Positions 46,432 through 55,334 of a stretch of 64,000 nt of DNA are shown piece after piece. The stretch lies in assembly GCA_947502145.1 (NCBI GenBank), contig CANMYO010000002.1, positions 558,001-622,000 on the forward strand. Direction: 5' to 3'. Source of the DNA: an uncultured Paracoccaceae bacterium. GTDB taxonomy: Bacteria; Pseudomonadota; Alphaproteobacteria; Rhodobacterales; Rhodobacteraceae. The position numbers were made by a program, and so were the translations under genes. Each line of letters opens with the position of its first letter. The stretch's first letter is position 1. The notes under the pieces are model-generated. The model ran no database searches. It was not told the DNA's origin and saw only the letters and a program-made list of their open reading frames with translations.

Positions 46432-46443
46432 CAAAGCGCTATG
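46432..46443. promoter_or_regulatory. AglR operator O1 (autoregulatory side)
   Basis: CAAAGCGCTATG differs by one base from the perfect palindrome at 46597-46608 and lies 15 bases upstream of the aglR start codon. The position suits autorepression. Confidence 0.6.
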
Positions 46444-46557
46444 AACCGCAACCCTAAAGTACTGTTTTTCTGCGTATTAGGGGTCGTTATCCATCTTGCA
46501 GGTATGGCATCGCGGGGCCTGGCGCTACTCCATAACAGACATTTCTGCGATAATTAG

Positions 46558-46586
46558 TTGACTTGTGGGGGCGGATCACACAGTTT
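46558..46586 (+). promoter_or_regulatory. Possible promoter of the aglE operon
   Basis: TTGACT at 46558-46563 is a good -35 element. The -10 position 17 bases on (CAGTTT) is poor, so the promoter may be weak or activator-dependent. Both operators O2 and O3 lie just downstream of it. Confidence 0.35.
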
Positions 46587-46596
46587 GAAGGTAGTT

Positions 46597-46608
46597 CAAA
46601 GCGCTTTG
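46597..46608. promoter_or_regulatory. AglR operator O2 (perfect palindrome)
   Basis: CAAAGCGCTTTG is a perfect 12-bp palindrome with the central CG of LacI-family operators. It lies 66 bases upstream of the aglE start, just after the probable promoter. Confidence 0.75.
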
Positions 46609-46617
46609 GATCGATTC

Positions 46618-46629
46618 CAATGCGCTTTG
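46618..46629. promoter_or_regulatory. AglR operator O3
   Basis: CAATGCGCTTTG matches O2 at eleven of twelve positions. It starts exactly 21 bp after O2, two helical turns, so two repressor dimers would sit on the same face of the DNA. Confidence 0.65.
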
Positions 46630-46673
46630 ATGCGGAAAGATCGCGCGAATTCGCGCAAATGGGAGGAAATTCA

Positions 46674-47939
46674 ATGAAAACGAAACTGTATGCCAGTGTG
46701 GCAGCGGTTGCTTTGGCGACATCAGCGCAAGCCGAAGACCTGACAGTGTTTGGTCCGTGGCTTGGCCCTGACCAGGAATCAGTCGAGTCCGTACTTGGCG
46801 CATTTGCGGAGCAATTCGGCCATAATGTGAGCTATGTTGGTTCTGACAGCTTTGAGCAACAAATCATGATTGATGCAGAAGCCGGCTCAGCTCCGAATGT
46901 CTCTGTGTTCCCGCAGCCGGGTTTGGCAGCTGATATGGCGTCACGCGGATTTCTGGCGCCTTTGAAAGACGGCACCAGTGATTGGATTCGCGACAACTAC
47001 GCCGCCGGACAGTCTTGGGTCGATCTGGGCACCTACGCCGATGAAGGCGGTAATGATCAACTGTATGGATTCTTCTACAAGGTAGATGTGAAGTCTCTGG
47101 TCTGGTATCTGCCTGAGAATTTCGAAGATGCCGGTTATGAAATTCCAGAAACGATGGAAGACCTGATCGCCCTGTCTGACCAGATTGTCGCTGATGGTGG
47201 CACACCTTGGTGCATCGGACTTGGTTCTGGCGGTGCGACGGGGTGGCCCGCGACAGATTGGGTCGAAGACATCATGCTGCGCACGCAGCCAACTGACGTC
47301 TATGACATGTGGGTCAGCAACGAAATCCCGTTTGACGATGAACGGGTCGTCTCAGCAATCGAAACCTTTGGCACATTCGCCCGCAACGACGATTACGTTG
47401 CCGGTGGTGCAGGGCAGGTTGCATCGACCGATTTTCGCGACAGCCCAAAGGGTCTTTTTGATAGCCCACCGCAGTGCTACATGCACCGCCAGGCTTCATT
47501 CATTCCGGCGTTCTTCCCTGAAGGTACAATCGTTGGCGAAGATGCTGATTTCTTCTACTTCCCAGCGTTTGAATCTGAGGACCTCGGCTCGCCGGTTCTG
47601 GGGGCAGGTACGCTCTGGGCCATCACCAACGAAAATGATGCGGCCCATGATCTGATTGCATTCCTGCAGACGCCTGAAGCGCACGAGATTTGGATGGATA
47701 TTGGCGGATTCCTGACACCACACAAAGGTGTCGACAGCTCAAAGTTCTCTGATGCACCAACCGCGAAGATGAACGAAATCCTGCTGGGCGCTACGACGTT
47801 CCGTTTTGATGCATCTGATCTGATGCCGGGCGCCGTCGGTCAGGGAAGTTTCTGGTCCGGCATGGTGGATTATGCTGGTGGCGATGATGCCGCGGAAGTG
47901 GCTGCCCAAATCCAAGCGAGCTGGGACGCCGCCAAGTAA
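46674..47939 (+). CDS. aglE: Alpha-glucoside ABC transporter, substrate-binding protein
   Basis: This 421-residue periplasmic binding protein is for alpha-glucosides such as sucrose, maltose or trehalose. The signal peptide ends near ATSAQAEDL (residue 19). The mature protein is of the carbohydrate-binding family 1 type with VFGPWLGPDQESVESVLGAF and LYGFFYKVDVKSLVWY, and it closes with GAGTLWAITNENDAAHDLIAFLQ. GGGAGG precedes the ATG at 46674; an upstream in-frame ATG would remove the signal peptide from the terminus. It is the first gene of aglEFGAK, and a strong hairpin follows it. Confidence 0.93.
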   Translation: MKTKLYASVAAVALATSAQAEDLTVFGPWLGPDQESVESVLGAFAEQFGHNVSYVGSDSFEQQIMIDAEAGSAPNVSVFPQPGLAADMASRGFLAPLKDGTSDWIRDNYAAGQSWVDLGTYADEGGNDQLYGFFYKVDVKSLVWYLPENFEDAGYEIPETMEDLIALSDQIVADGGTPWCIGLGSGGATGWPATDWVEDIMLRTQPTDVYDMWVSNEIPFDDERVVSAIETFGTFARNDDYVAGGAGQVASTDFRDSPKGLFDSPPQCYMHRQASFIPAFFPEGTIVGEDADFFYFPAFESEDLGSPVLGAGTLWAITNENDAAHDLIAFLQTPEAHEIWMDIGGFLTPHKGVDSSKFSDAPTAKMNEILLGATTFRFDASDLMPGAVGQGSFWSGMVDYAGGDDAAEVAAQIQASWDAAK

Positions 47940-47953
47940 GGCAAATAAAGATC

Positions 47954-47985
47954 TTGCCAGCCCCCCGGGATGTGGGGGCTGGCAA
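47954..47985 (+). promoter_or_regulatory. Strong intra-operon hairpin between aglE and aglF
   Basis: TTGCCAGCCCCC and GGGGGCTGGCAA pair perfectly over 12 bases around an eight-base loop, 14 bases after the aglE stop. No T-run follows. It probably protects the aglE mRNA from 3' decay so that binding protein exceeds permease, as intercistronic hairpins do after other binding-protein genes. Confidence 0.7.
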
Positions 47986-48050
47986 CGACATCAGCCACGC
48001 GATGCAATCCGCGCAGCTGTCATTGTTCTTGACATGGGGGAGGGTGCACA

Positions 48051-49265
48051 ATGGAAGCTGCACTACTGGGAATTGTCACCATCGTAGTGGGTGTAGGCGG
48101 GTGCTTGGCCTATTTCTACTTTTCCAACCAATTTCTTGACCATGTGCTGTTCCCCGCGAAGGGTGCGAACGCCGGCCGCAACATCAATCGGGCCAATCAA
48201 ATCAGGCCTTGGTTGTTTCTTTTTCCAGCGATTTTTGCGCTAAGCCTCTATCTTGCCTATCCGGTTGTCGCGACCCTTTGGTATTCGGTCACAGACCGTA
48301 GCCAGGGTGGGGCGTTTGTCGGCTTTGCCAACTATGCGCAGATGATGGATGAACCGAAGTTCTGGGAAGCGATGCGCAATAACATGCTTTGGTTGATCAT
48401 TGTCCCAGCCGCTTCGACCGCCTTTGGCCTTCTGGCCGCGCAACTGACGGACCGTATCAAGTGGGGAAGTATTGCGAAGTCGCTGATATTCATGCCAATG
48501 GCGATTTCGTTTGTTGGCGCCGCTGTTATCTTCAAGCTTATCTATGACACGCGTCCCGTTGATCAGGCGCAAATCGGTGTCATGAATGCCGTTTGGCTGC
48601 AATTTGAAGGCGGCATCGGATCGCTCCTGATCTTACGGCTATTGCCGGCGTTGTTGATGCTTTGCGGTGCAGCCGCGGGTGTTTACGTTATCATTGGGCA
48701 GGTTACTGCGATCCGGGAAAAGGGCGGTGTACTTGTCCGCGGATTGGCAATTCTGGTCTTGGCTTGGATCGTCTTTTCGCTGCTGTCGCTTGCACTTGGC
48801 GCCGTCACCGCCGTCCACCCCTACGGAGAGCCGCAGACCTGGCTGACCATTCCGGGTTGGAATTCGTTCCTACTGATGATTGTGCTGATCTGGATCCAGA
48901 CCGGATTTGCGATGGTGATCCTGTCGGCCGCTTTGCGCGGTATTCCTGAAGAAACGATTGAGGCGGCCATCGTTGATGGTGCTAATCCGTTCCAAGTCTT
49001 TTTCAAGATCAAGCTCCCCCAAATTTCAGGCACGATTGTTGTGGTGTGGACCACCATCACGCTGACTGTTCTGAAGGTCTTCGACATCGTTTTCGCGATG
49101 ACAAATGGTCAATGGGAAACCCAGGTTCTTGCAAACTACATGTTCGACAAACTTTTCAGGGCGAATGACTGGGGCGTCGGCTCGGCTGCGGCCATGGTTA
49201 TCATGCTCCTGGTGAGCCCGATCCTCGTCTGGAACGTCTACAACGCCCGCAAGGAGATGCGCTGA
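48051..49265 (+). CDS. aglF: Alpha-glucoside ABC transporter permease AglF (with extra helices)
   Basis: This is an inner-membrane permease of the MalF type. The 404-residue protein has the AglF N-terminal helix, RPWLFLFPAIFALSLYLAYP, FVGFANYAQMMDEPKF, IFMPMAISFVGAAVIFKLIYD, and the permease EAA loop EETIEAAIVDGANPFQVFFKI. Compared with rhizobial AglF (about 330 residues) there is an extra stretch of about 65-70 residues, about residues 184-253. It contains two hydrophobic helices (LLPALLMLCGAAAGVYVI and GLAILVLAWIVFSLLSLAL) inserted before the EPQTWLTIPGWN segment. The next gene overlaps its stop (TGATG). Confidence 0.92.
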   Translation: MEAALLGIVTIVVGVGGCLAYFYFSNQFLDHVLFPAKGANAGRNINRANQIRPWLFLFPAIFALSLYLAYPVVATLWYSVTDRSQGGAFVGFANYAQMMDEPKFWEAMRNNMLWLIIVPAASTAFGLLAAQLTDRIKWGSIAKSLIFMPMAISFVGAAVIFKLIYDTRPVDQAQIGVMNAVWLQFEGGIGSLLILRLLPALLMLCGAAAGVYVIIGQVTAIREKGGVLVRGLAILVLAWIVFSLLSLALGAVTAVHPYGEPQTWLTIPGWNSFLLMIVLIWIQTGFAMVILSAALRGIPEETIEAAIVDGANPFQVFFKIKLPQISGTIVVVWTTITLTVLKVFDIVFAMTNGQWETQVLANYMFDKLFRANDWGVGSAAAMVIMLLVSPILVWNVYNARKEMR

Positions 49266-50428
49266 TGGATAATATTGCTGGAACCAAATCCGGTCTGTCA
49301 TGGGCCGTCCATATTTCCGTCGTCGCATTGGTCATTCTCTGGCTATTCCCGACGGTTGGGCTTTTTGTATCGTCGTTTCGGACCGCAGATCAGATATCGG
49401 CGTCTGGTTGGTGGCAGTCATTGTTTGCGACCGAGCAGAACCAAACATTGCGCGCTGGCGATCCGGATGATGAGGGCGTTCAGGTACTGACCGACGGGGT
49501 CTACGTCATCGAGGGGAACCTGTTTGGCGCAGGTGGTGAAACTGGCGATGCAAATATCAGCGTCTGGGGGACATCAAGCCGCGCTATTGATGCCTATGTG
49601 CCGGGTGAGACTGCGGATTTGGGCGATGGGGAGACTATCACGGTTCAGGCAAACGGGGATTACGTGCAGACCAGCCCTGTCGAGATGTCGGGCCGGGGGC
49701 AGCGTGTCTTTGTTACGGCCGAGACTCCCCCTGAGTTTACGGCGGACAATTATCAGCAGGTCTTGCTGAGTGATAATGCGACCGACAGCATGGCCAAGGC
49801 CTTTTTCAACACACTCACGGTCACAATACCGGCGACAATTATTCCTATCGTGATTGCGGCCTTTGCAGCCTATGCCCTGGCTTGGATGGATTTTCCCGGA
49901 CGCGCGCTTTTGATTGCCTTTGTTGTGGCGCTCTTGGTTGTGCCGCTCCAGCTGGCGCTGATACCATTACTGCGGCTTCACCTGGGGATTGGTATCGGAA
50001 AGGGCTACCTGGGTGTCTGGTTGGCCCATACCGGGTTTGGCATGCCGCTCGCGATATATCTGCTACGCAATTACATGGTCGGTTTGCCGCGGGATATCAT
50101 CGAGAATGCGAAAGTTGACGGCGCGACGGATTTCCAGATTTTCACAAAGATCATCCTACCGTTGTCCTTCCCGGCATTGGCGTCGTTTGCGATCTTCCAG
50201 TTCCTTTGGACATGGAACGATCTGCTTGTTGCGAAAGTTTTCCTGATTGATGCAACAGGGCAAACCACGGTGATGACAAACCAGATCGTTGAACTTCTTG
50301 GCACCCGAGGCGGCAATTGGGAAATTCTGTCCACGGCGGCATTTGTCTCAATCTCGGTGCCGTTGATCGTGTTCTTCGCGATGCAGAAGTATCTCGTTCG
50401 CGGTCTTCTGGCCGGGTCAGTGAAATAG
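49265..50428 (+). CDS. aglG: Alpha-glucoside ABC transporter permease AglG
   Basis: This 387-residue permease of the MalG type pairs with AglF. After a first helix (VVALVILWLFPTVGLFVSSF) comes a large periplasmic domain of about 120 residues, then further helices and the EAA loop DIIENAKVDGATDFQIFTKI near residue 280. The AglG-type extra periplasmic domain is normal for this family. It starts on the last base of the aglF stop codon, which indicates coupling. Confidence 0.93.
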   Translation: MDNIAGTKSGLSWAVHISVVALVILWLFPTVGLFVSSFRTADQISASGWWQSLFATEQNQTLRAGDPDDEGVQVLTDGVYVIEGNLFGAGGETGDANISVWGTSSRAIDAYVPGETADLGDGETITVQANGDYVQTSPVEMSGRGQRVFVTAETPPEFTADNYQQVLLSDNATDSMAKAFFNTLTVTIPATIIPIVIAAFAAYALAWMDFPGRALLIAFVVALLVVPLQLALIPLLRLHLGIGIGKGYLGVWLAHTGFGMPLAIYLLRNYMVGLPRDIIENAKVDGATDFQIFTKIILPLSFPALASFAIFQFLWTWNDLLVAKVFLIDATGQTTVMTNQIVELLGTRGGNWEILSTAAFVSISVPLIVFFAMQKYLVRGLLAGSVK

Positions 50429-50438
50429 GACGACAGAC

Positions 50439-52097
50439 GTGAACATGATGACGACAAAGACATCCAGTATCGACAATGTGGTAGAGCCTGACTGGTGGCG
50501 AGGAGCAGTGATCTATCAGATCTATCCGCGCAGCTACCAGGACAGCAACGGCGACGGCATTGGTGATCTGCAGGGGATCGTCCAACGGTTGCCGTATATC
50601 GCGTCTCTTGGTGTCGATGCGATCTGGATATCACCGTTTTTCACTTCGCCGATGCGGGACTTTGGCTATGACGTCAGCGACTACTGCGACGTTGACCCAA
50701 TGTTTGGTTCGCTTGCCGATTTTGATGCGGTCGTCGATACCGCCCACAGGTTCGGTATCCGGGTCATGATTGACCTCGTGCTAAGCCATACCAGCAAGGA
50801 ACATCCGTGGTTTCAGGAAAGCGTGAAAAGCCGTGATAATCCGAAATCAGATTGGTATGTCTGGGCAGAGCCGAAACCAGATGGGACGCCGCCCAACAAT
50901 TGGCTGTCAATTTTTGGGGGTTCGGCCTGGCAGTGGGAACCGCAACGCGAACAATATTACCTGCACAACTTTCTGAAGGAACAGCCGGATCTGAATTTTC
51001 ACTGTAATGAGGTACAGGACGCATTGCTGGATGTAGCATTGTTCTGGTTGAACCGCGGTGTTGATGGATTCCGGTTGGATACGATCAATTTCTACGTTCA
51101 TGATGCACAGCTGCGCGATAATCCGGCACTTCCGAAGGAAGATCGCAACGCCACAATTGCACCGTCTGTGAACCCCTATAACCATCAAGAGCATCTTTAT
51201 GACAAGAACCGGCCCGAGAATCTTGCATTTCTCAAGAAATTGCGCGCGATCATGCGCCCGTTCGGGGCCGCAGCCGTTGGCGAAGTAGGCGATGCGCAGC
51301 GCGGCCTTGAAATCATGGGCGAGTACACGGCAGGCGATGACCTGATGCAGATGTGTTATGCGTTTGAATTTCTCTCAGCCACGCAACCTACCTCTGATCG
51401 GATCGTTGATGTGCTTAGTCAAGTTGATGAGGTCGCATCAGACGGCTGGGCTTGCTGGGCGTTTTCGAACCACGACGTGATGCGCCATGCAACCCGGTGG
51501 AACCTGCCACCAGCGGCGCAGCGCATGTTCGCGACCCTTATCATGTGCCTGCGCGGTTCCGTCTGTCTTTATCAAGGTGAAGAGCTTGGCCTGCCGGAAG
51601 CGGATGTCGCTTTCGATGACTTGCAGGACCCCTATGGCATCGAGTTTTGGCCCGAATTTAAGGGCCGCGACGGCTGTCGTACCCCGATGGTGTGGGAAAA
51701 AAGCAATCAACACGGCGGGTTTTCTGAGGCGGCGCAGACATGGCTGCCAATCAGCTCTGAGCATCTGCAGCTTGCGGCCACAACGCAAGACGAAGACCCT
51801 AGCGCATTACTACATCATTACCGGAAGGCAATTGCCTTTCGCCACGCCCATGCGGCGCTGCAATGTGGTGAACATGCTGACCTGGCGGCCGTTGGCGACG
51901 TTGTGCATTTCCGCAGAATGAATCGGGCCGAAAATATCCTGTGTGTGTTCAACGTATCCGATAGCCCCAGTGATTTTGAACTACCGGCAGGGGACTGGAA
52001 GCCCATAGGAGCGGAACTTGGCAGCGCAAACACGTCTGCGGACGGAAGACTACACCTTGGTCCTTGGCAGGCATGCCTTGCGATCAAAAGCGCCTGA
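50439..52097 (+). CDS. aglA: Alpha-glucosidase (GH13)
   Basis: This 552-residue cytoplasmic glycoside hydrolase family 13 enzyme splits imported alpha-glucosides. Conserved regions are WWRGAVIYQIYPRSYQDSNG, GVDAIWISPFFTSPMRDFGY, VMIDLVLSHTS, GFRLDTINFY (nucleophile Asp), AAAVGEVGDAQ (general acid Glu) and WAFSNHDVMR (third acidic residue). No signal peptide is present. GTG at 50439 is given as start, with AGGACG upstream; ATG at 50445 is the alternative. The fourth gene of the agl operon, it fits AglA of Sinorhizobium. Confidence 0.93.
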   Translation: MNMMTTKTSSIDNVVEPDWWRGAVIYQIYPRSYQDSNGDGIGDLQGIVQRLPYIASLGVDAIWISPFFTSPMRDFGYDVSDYCDVDPMFGSLADFDAVVDTAHRFGIRVMIDLVLSHTSKEHPWFQESVKSRDNPKSDWYVWAEPKPDGTPPNNWLSIFGGSAWQWEPQREQYYLHNFLKEQPDLNFHCNEVQDALLDVALFWLNRGVDGFRLDTINFYVHDAQLRDNPALPKEDRNATIAPSVNPYNHQEHLYDKNRPENLAFLKKLRAIMRPFGAAAVGEVGDAQRGLEIMGEYTAGDDLMQMCYAFEFLSATQPTSDRIVDVLSQVDEVASDGWACWAFSNHDVMRHATRWNLPPAAQRMFATLIMCLRGSVCLYQGEELGLPEADVAFDDLQDPYGIEFWPEFKGRDGCRTPMVWEKSNQHGGFSEAAQTWLPISSEHLQLAATTQDEDPSALLHHYRKAIAFRHAHAALQCGEHADLAAVGDVVHFRRMNRAENILCVFNVSDSPSDFELPAGDWKPIGAELGSANTSADGRLHLGPWQACLAIKSA

Positions 52098-52126
52098 TGC
52101 GGCGACGAAATTAGGGAGGACAACCC

Positions 52127-53218
52127 ATGGCTACACTTAAACTCACTGACGTTGCCAAGACATATGGCGGCACGATTGATGTTCTTAAGAATATCAATCT
52201 TGATATCGACACGGGCGAACTGATCGTCTTTGTTGGCCCGTCGGGCTGTGGGAAGTCCACGCTGTTGCGAATGATCGCAGGATTGGAAAGCATCACCGGT
52301 GGCACGCTCGAGATTGACGGGACATTGGTCAATGATGTGCCGCCTGCACAACGGGGGATCGCAATGGTCTTTCAGTCCTATGCGCTCTACCCGCACATGA
52401 CAGTACGCGACAACATGTCATTTGCGCTCAAACTCGCTAAGAAAACACCGGCAGAGATTGAAGACGCGGTCTCAAAGGCGGCAAGAATTCTGCAGTTGGA
52501 TGAATACCTGGATCGCCTGCCGAAGGCGTTGTCAGGCGGACAGCGTCAGCGCGTTGCCATTGGCCGGTCGATTGTGCGGGATCCAAAGGTCTACCTTTTT
52601 GACGAACCACTTTCCAACCTCGACGCAGCATTGCGGGTCGCAACGCGGATTGAGATTGCACAGCTTAAGGAATCCATGCCTGAAAGCACGATGATCTATG
52701 TAACCCATGACCAGGTGGAGGCCATGACCCTTGCTAGTCGGATCGTGGTGCTTGCCAACAAGGGCATTGCGCAGGTGGGTACGCCCCTTGAACTTTATGA
52801 ACGTCCCGAGAATGAATTTGTGGCCCAGTTCATCGGCTCACCGGCAATGAATCTTTTGTCCGGTGAAATCGTCGAAACCGGCGCGCAGACTGTCGTGCAA
52901 CTGCATGGCGGAGGGCGTGCAACGTCTGCCGTTCCGTCGCAGGCCGCTGATAAGGGATTGAAAGTCAACATAGGTGTTCGCCCGGAAGATATGGTTGAAT
53001 CAAATGGCGACGATTTCATCTTTGAAGGGAAGGTCAACATCACCGAGGCGCTTGGTGAAGTGACCCTACTTTATTTTGACAAGGTCGGTGATAACGACGC
53101 CATCATTGGCAAACTTCCCGGTATCCACGCAGATTTGCGCGGAACCAGTGTCCGGATGGGCGCGGATCCTGCCAAGGTGCAGATTTTTCATGAGGGCAAA
53201 TCGCTACATTATCGCTAG
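52127..53218 (+). CDS. aglK: Alpha-glucoside ABC transporter ATP-binding protein
   Basis: This 363-residue ATPase of the MalK/UgpC type powers AglEFG. It has Walker A GPSGCGKST, the Q-loop VFQSYALYPHMTV, the signature LSGGQRQRVAIGRSIV, Walker B VYLFDEPLSNLD, the H-loop YVTHDQVEAMTLA and a C-terminal TOBE regulatory domain from about residue 235. GGGAGGACAACCC precedes the ATG. The gene ends the operon, and a terminator follows at 53240. Confidence 0.95.
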   Translation: MATLKLTDVAKTYGGTIDVLKNINLDIDTGELIVFVGPSGCGKSTLLRMIAGLESITGGTLEIDGTLVNDVPPAQRGIAMVFQSYALYPHMTVRDNMSFALKLAKKTPAEIEDAVSKAARILQLDEYLDRLPKALSGGQRQRVAIGRSIVRDPKVYLFDEPLSNLDAALRVATRIEIAQLKESMPESTMIYVTHDQVEAMTLASRIVVLANKGIAQVGTPLELYERPENEFVAQFIGSPAMNLLSGEIVETGAQTVVQLHGGGRATSAVPSQAADKGLKVNIGVRPEDMVESNGDDFIFEGKVNITEALGEVTLLYFDKVGDNDAIIGKLPGIHADLRGTSVRMGADPAKVQIFHEGKSLHYR

Positions 53219-53239
53219 CGGTGCGCATCTTCGGAATCG

Positions 53240-53275
53240 AAAGGGCGGCGCATTGCGTCGCCCTTTTCTGTTTTG
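53240..53275 (+). terminator. Rho-independent terminator after aglK
   Basis: AAAGGGCGGCGC and GCGTCGCCCTTT pair over twelve positions with one G-T wobble and a three-base loop, followed by TCTGTTTT. It lies 21 bases after the aglK stop. The convergent methyltransferase gene ends shortly beyond. Confidence 0.85.
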
Positions 53276-53286
53276 CCTTTGTAACG

Positions 53287-54354
53287 TTAACCGCGGCGAC
53301 GTCGACCAGTGCGGGCACGACCTTCTCCGGGCACGACGGGGGCGCGATTGAACTTGATCCACTCACCACCACCGGCGTCATTATTGGTCAGAAAGTTTGC
53401 GGCTCGGATTGCTTCCATCTCTTTGCCTGCGCGTGCTTTGGTTGATCCAAGGCCAAACAACTGCACGAAAGCTTCGTCGTCCATGTCCGCAGGCAGTATA
53501 ATTCCGGCAGCTTCAACTTCAGCTTTCTTTTCAGCGATTTTCTTGGGGCCAGTTGGCAGCGCGATCGGGTTCATGATGGCAGAGGTCATTCCGGCCGCCA
53601 TGGCCATTGGCAAGAACGCATTGTTGATCCCGTGGCGGTTTGGCAGCCCAAACGAAATATTGGACGCACCGCAGGTCGTGTTCACGCCAAGTTCATCACG
53701 CAATCGGCGCACCAATGTGAAGACCTGCAAACCAGCCGTACCCATTGCGCCAATCGGCATGACCAGCGGATCGACCACAATGTCATGAGCCGGAATCCCA
53801 AAATCGGCAGCCCGCTCAACGATCTTTTTTGCAACTGCAAAACGCACATCCGGATCTTCTGAAATGCCCGTGTCATCGTTGGAAATGGCAACAACCGGCA
53901 CGTTGTATTTCTTGACGAGCGGCAGCACCAGTTCAAGCCGCTCTTCTTCACCGGTGACCGAGTTCAATAGTGGGCGGCCTTCGGCCGCGGCAAGGCCATT
54001 TTCCAGCGCACCCGGAACAGAGCTGTCAATGCACAGGGGACAATCAGTGATGGCCTGCACCCGTTCAACTAGGTCCTTCATCAGGCTTGGTTCAACAAAA
54101 TTGTTGTCCGCGTAACGCGGATCTTCGGCCATCTTGTTGGAAAACACAGCGCCAGAATTGATGTCCAGAATATTTGCCCCGGCGGCAACCTGCGCAATGG
54201 CGTCAGCCTCAACCCGTGAAAAATCTCCACGTTCAAGTTCTTCATTCAGGATCTTTCGTCCAGTCGGATTGATCCGCTCACCAATAACACAGAATGGCTG
54301 GTCAAAGCCGATAATGGCGGTCTTTGTTTTGCTTTCGACGATGGTGCGGGTCAT
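53287..54354 (-). CDS. Methyltetrahydrofolate:corrinoid methyltransferase (pterin-binding)
   Basis: This is a TIM-barrel protein of about 355 residues of the dihydropteroate-synthase-like family. It moves methyl groups between 5-methyl-THF and a cob(I)alamin protein. It starts with FCVIGERINPTGRKILNEE, the hallmark of the MetH pterin domain and AcsE-like enzymes. DPLVMPIGAM and GASNISFGLPNR are further family motifs. It ends in an Arg-rich tail. The ATG at 54354 overlaps the stop of the MetF-like gene (ATGA). No corrinoid protein or homocysteine-binding gene is adjacent; the RACo-type activator at 36.2-38.3 kb is a likely functional partner. Confidence 0.9.
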   Translation of the reverse strand: MTRTIVESKTKTAIIGFDQPFCVIGERINPTGRKILNEELERGDFSRVEADAIAQVAAGANILDINSGAVFSNKMAEDPRYADNNFVEPSLMKDLVERVQAITDCPLCIDSSVPGALENGLAAAEGRPLLNSVTGEEERLELVLPLVKKYNVPVVAISNDDTGISEDPDVRFAVAKKIVERAADFGIPAHDIVVDPLVMPIGAMGTAGLQVFTLVRRLRDELGVNTTCGASNISFGLPNRHGINNAFLPMAMAAGMTSAIMNPIALPTGPKKIAEKKAEVEAAGIILPADMDDEAFVQLFGLGSTKARAGKEMEAIRAANFLTNNDAGGGEWIKFNRAPVVPGEGRARTGRRRRG

Positions 54355-55334
54355 GCGGGTTCCTTGTTGGGGTTGGCCGGAATGGCAGAGGCGCCGCCGT
54401 TGGCGATGGCCCATTTTGCGTTTGTCTTGATCCCGCCAAGCGGGAAAAAGTGTACATTGGTGATGTTGAACTCTGGGTTTGCGGCTTTGTGCGCGGCAAG
54501 TTCCGCCAGCACGTCATTGGGTTCGTACGGCAATAGCAGTTTGGTCACATCCATCGCACGCTTTTGCAGTACCTTGAGAGAAGGACCTACACCGCAGGCG
54601 ATCGCAAACTTGATCAGCGTCTGAAGTTTGGCAGGTCCAGCAATGCCGATATGGATCGGAAAGGTGATGCCAGCGTCCCGAAGTGAATCCGCCCACGCTA
54701 TGATCGGCTTCGCTTCAAATGCGAATTGAGTAGCAAGCGCCATGTCTGCGTTTGTTGTTTCAGAAAACCGTTGTTTCCAGCGCAATGCGTCCATGACATT
54801 TTTATCACCGCCGCTTGGGTCAATGTCGCGGTTTCCTTCCGGGTGCCCTGCGACATGCAGGTTTGAGAATTCACCAAACAGCCCCGTTTCAAGCAATTGC
54901 ATTGAGCTGTCAAAGTCGCCGTGCGGTGTTGCAACGCCACCGGCTAGAAGAAGCGCCTGCGACACGTTTGCCTCACCCCGATAACGGGCGATCCAGTCCG
55001 CCAGCGTCGCCTTGTCTTTGATGATACGGGCAGGGAAGTGGGGCATGACCTGAAAGCCATCAGCGGCAAGACGTTTGGCGGTGGCCACCATGTCCTCGAT
55101 TGGGGTCCCTTCGATATGTGCAATGTAGACCCGTGTCGCCGCAGGCAGAAGTGACTGGAAATCCGAAATCTTCTCGGCAGTACGCGGCATCACCTCGATC
55201 GAATAACCTGCAAGCAACGCTTCAATCTCTGGATTGAAAGGCGTGTCCAGCGCGGAGTCTTTCTTTTTCAGGAATGGCATGAGTGACACGACGGTCTCCT
55301 TTAGACGATCAGCAAAGGTGACTGGCCGGGTCAC
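54351..55334 (-). CDS. Methylenetetrahydrofolate reductase (MetF-like)
   Basis: This protein of about 327 residues resembles the flavin-dependent MetF barrel that interconverts 5,10-methylene-THF and 5-methyl-THF. Visible features are IEVMPRTAEKISDFQSLLP (N-terminal strand), YIAHIEGTPIEDMV, FQVMPHFPARIIKD, LLLAGGVATPHGDF, NLHVAGHPEGNRDID and ALATQFAFEAKPIIAW, and near the end FNITNVHFFPLGGIKT. Several positions differ from E. coli MetF, so it belongs to the divergent alphaproteobacterial group. It starts with GTG overlapping the stop of the small upstream gene and ends overlapping the methyltransferase start, so all three are one operon. Confidence 0.85.
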   Translation of the reverse strand: MTRPVTFADRLKETVVSLMPFLKKKDSALDTPFNPEIEALLAGYSIEVMPRTAEKISDFQSLLPAATRVYIAHIEGTPIEDMVATAKRLAADGFQVMPHFPARIIKDKATLADWIARYRGEANVSQALLLAGGVATPHGDFDSSMQLLETGLFGEFSNLHVAGHPEGNRDIDPSGGDKNVMDALRWKQRFSETTNADMALATQFAFEAKPIIAWADSLRDAGITFPIHIGIAGPAKLQTLIKFAIACGVGPSLKVLQKRAMDVTKLLLPYEPNDVLAELAAHKAANPEFNITNVHFFPLGGIKTNAKWAIANGGASAIPANPNKEPA

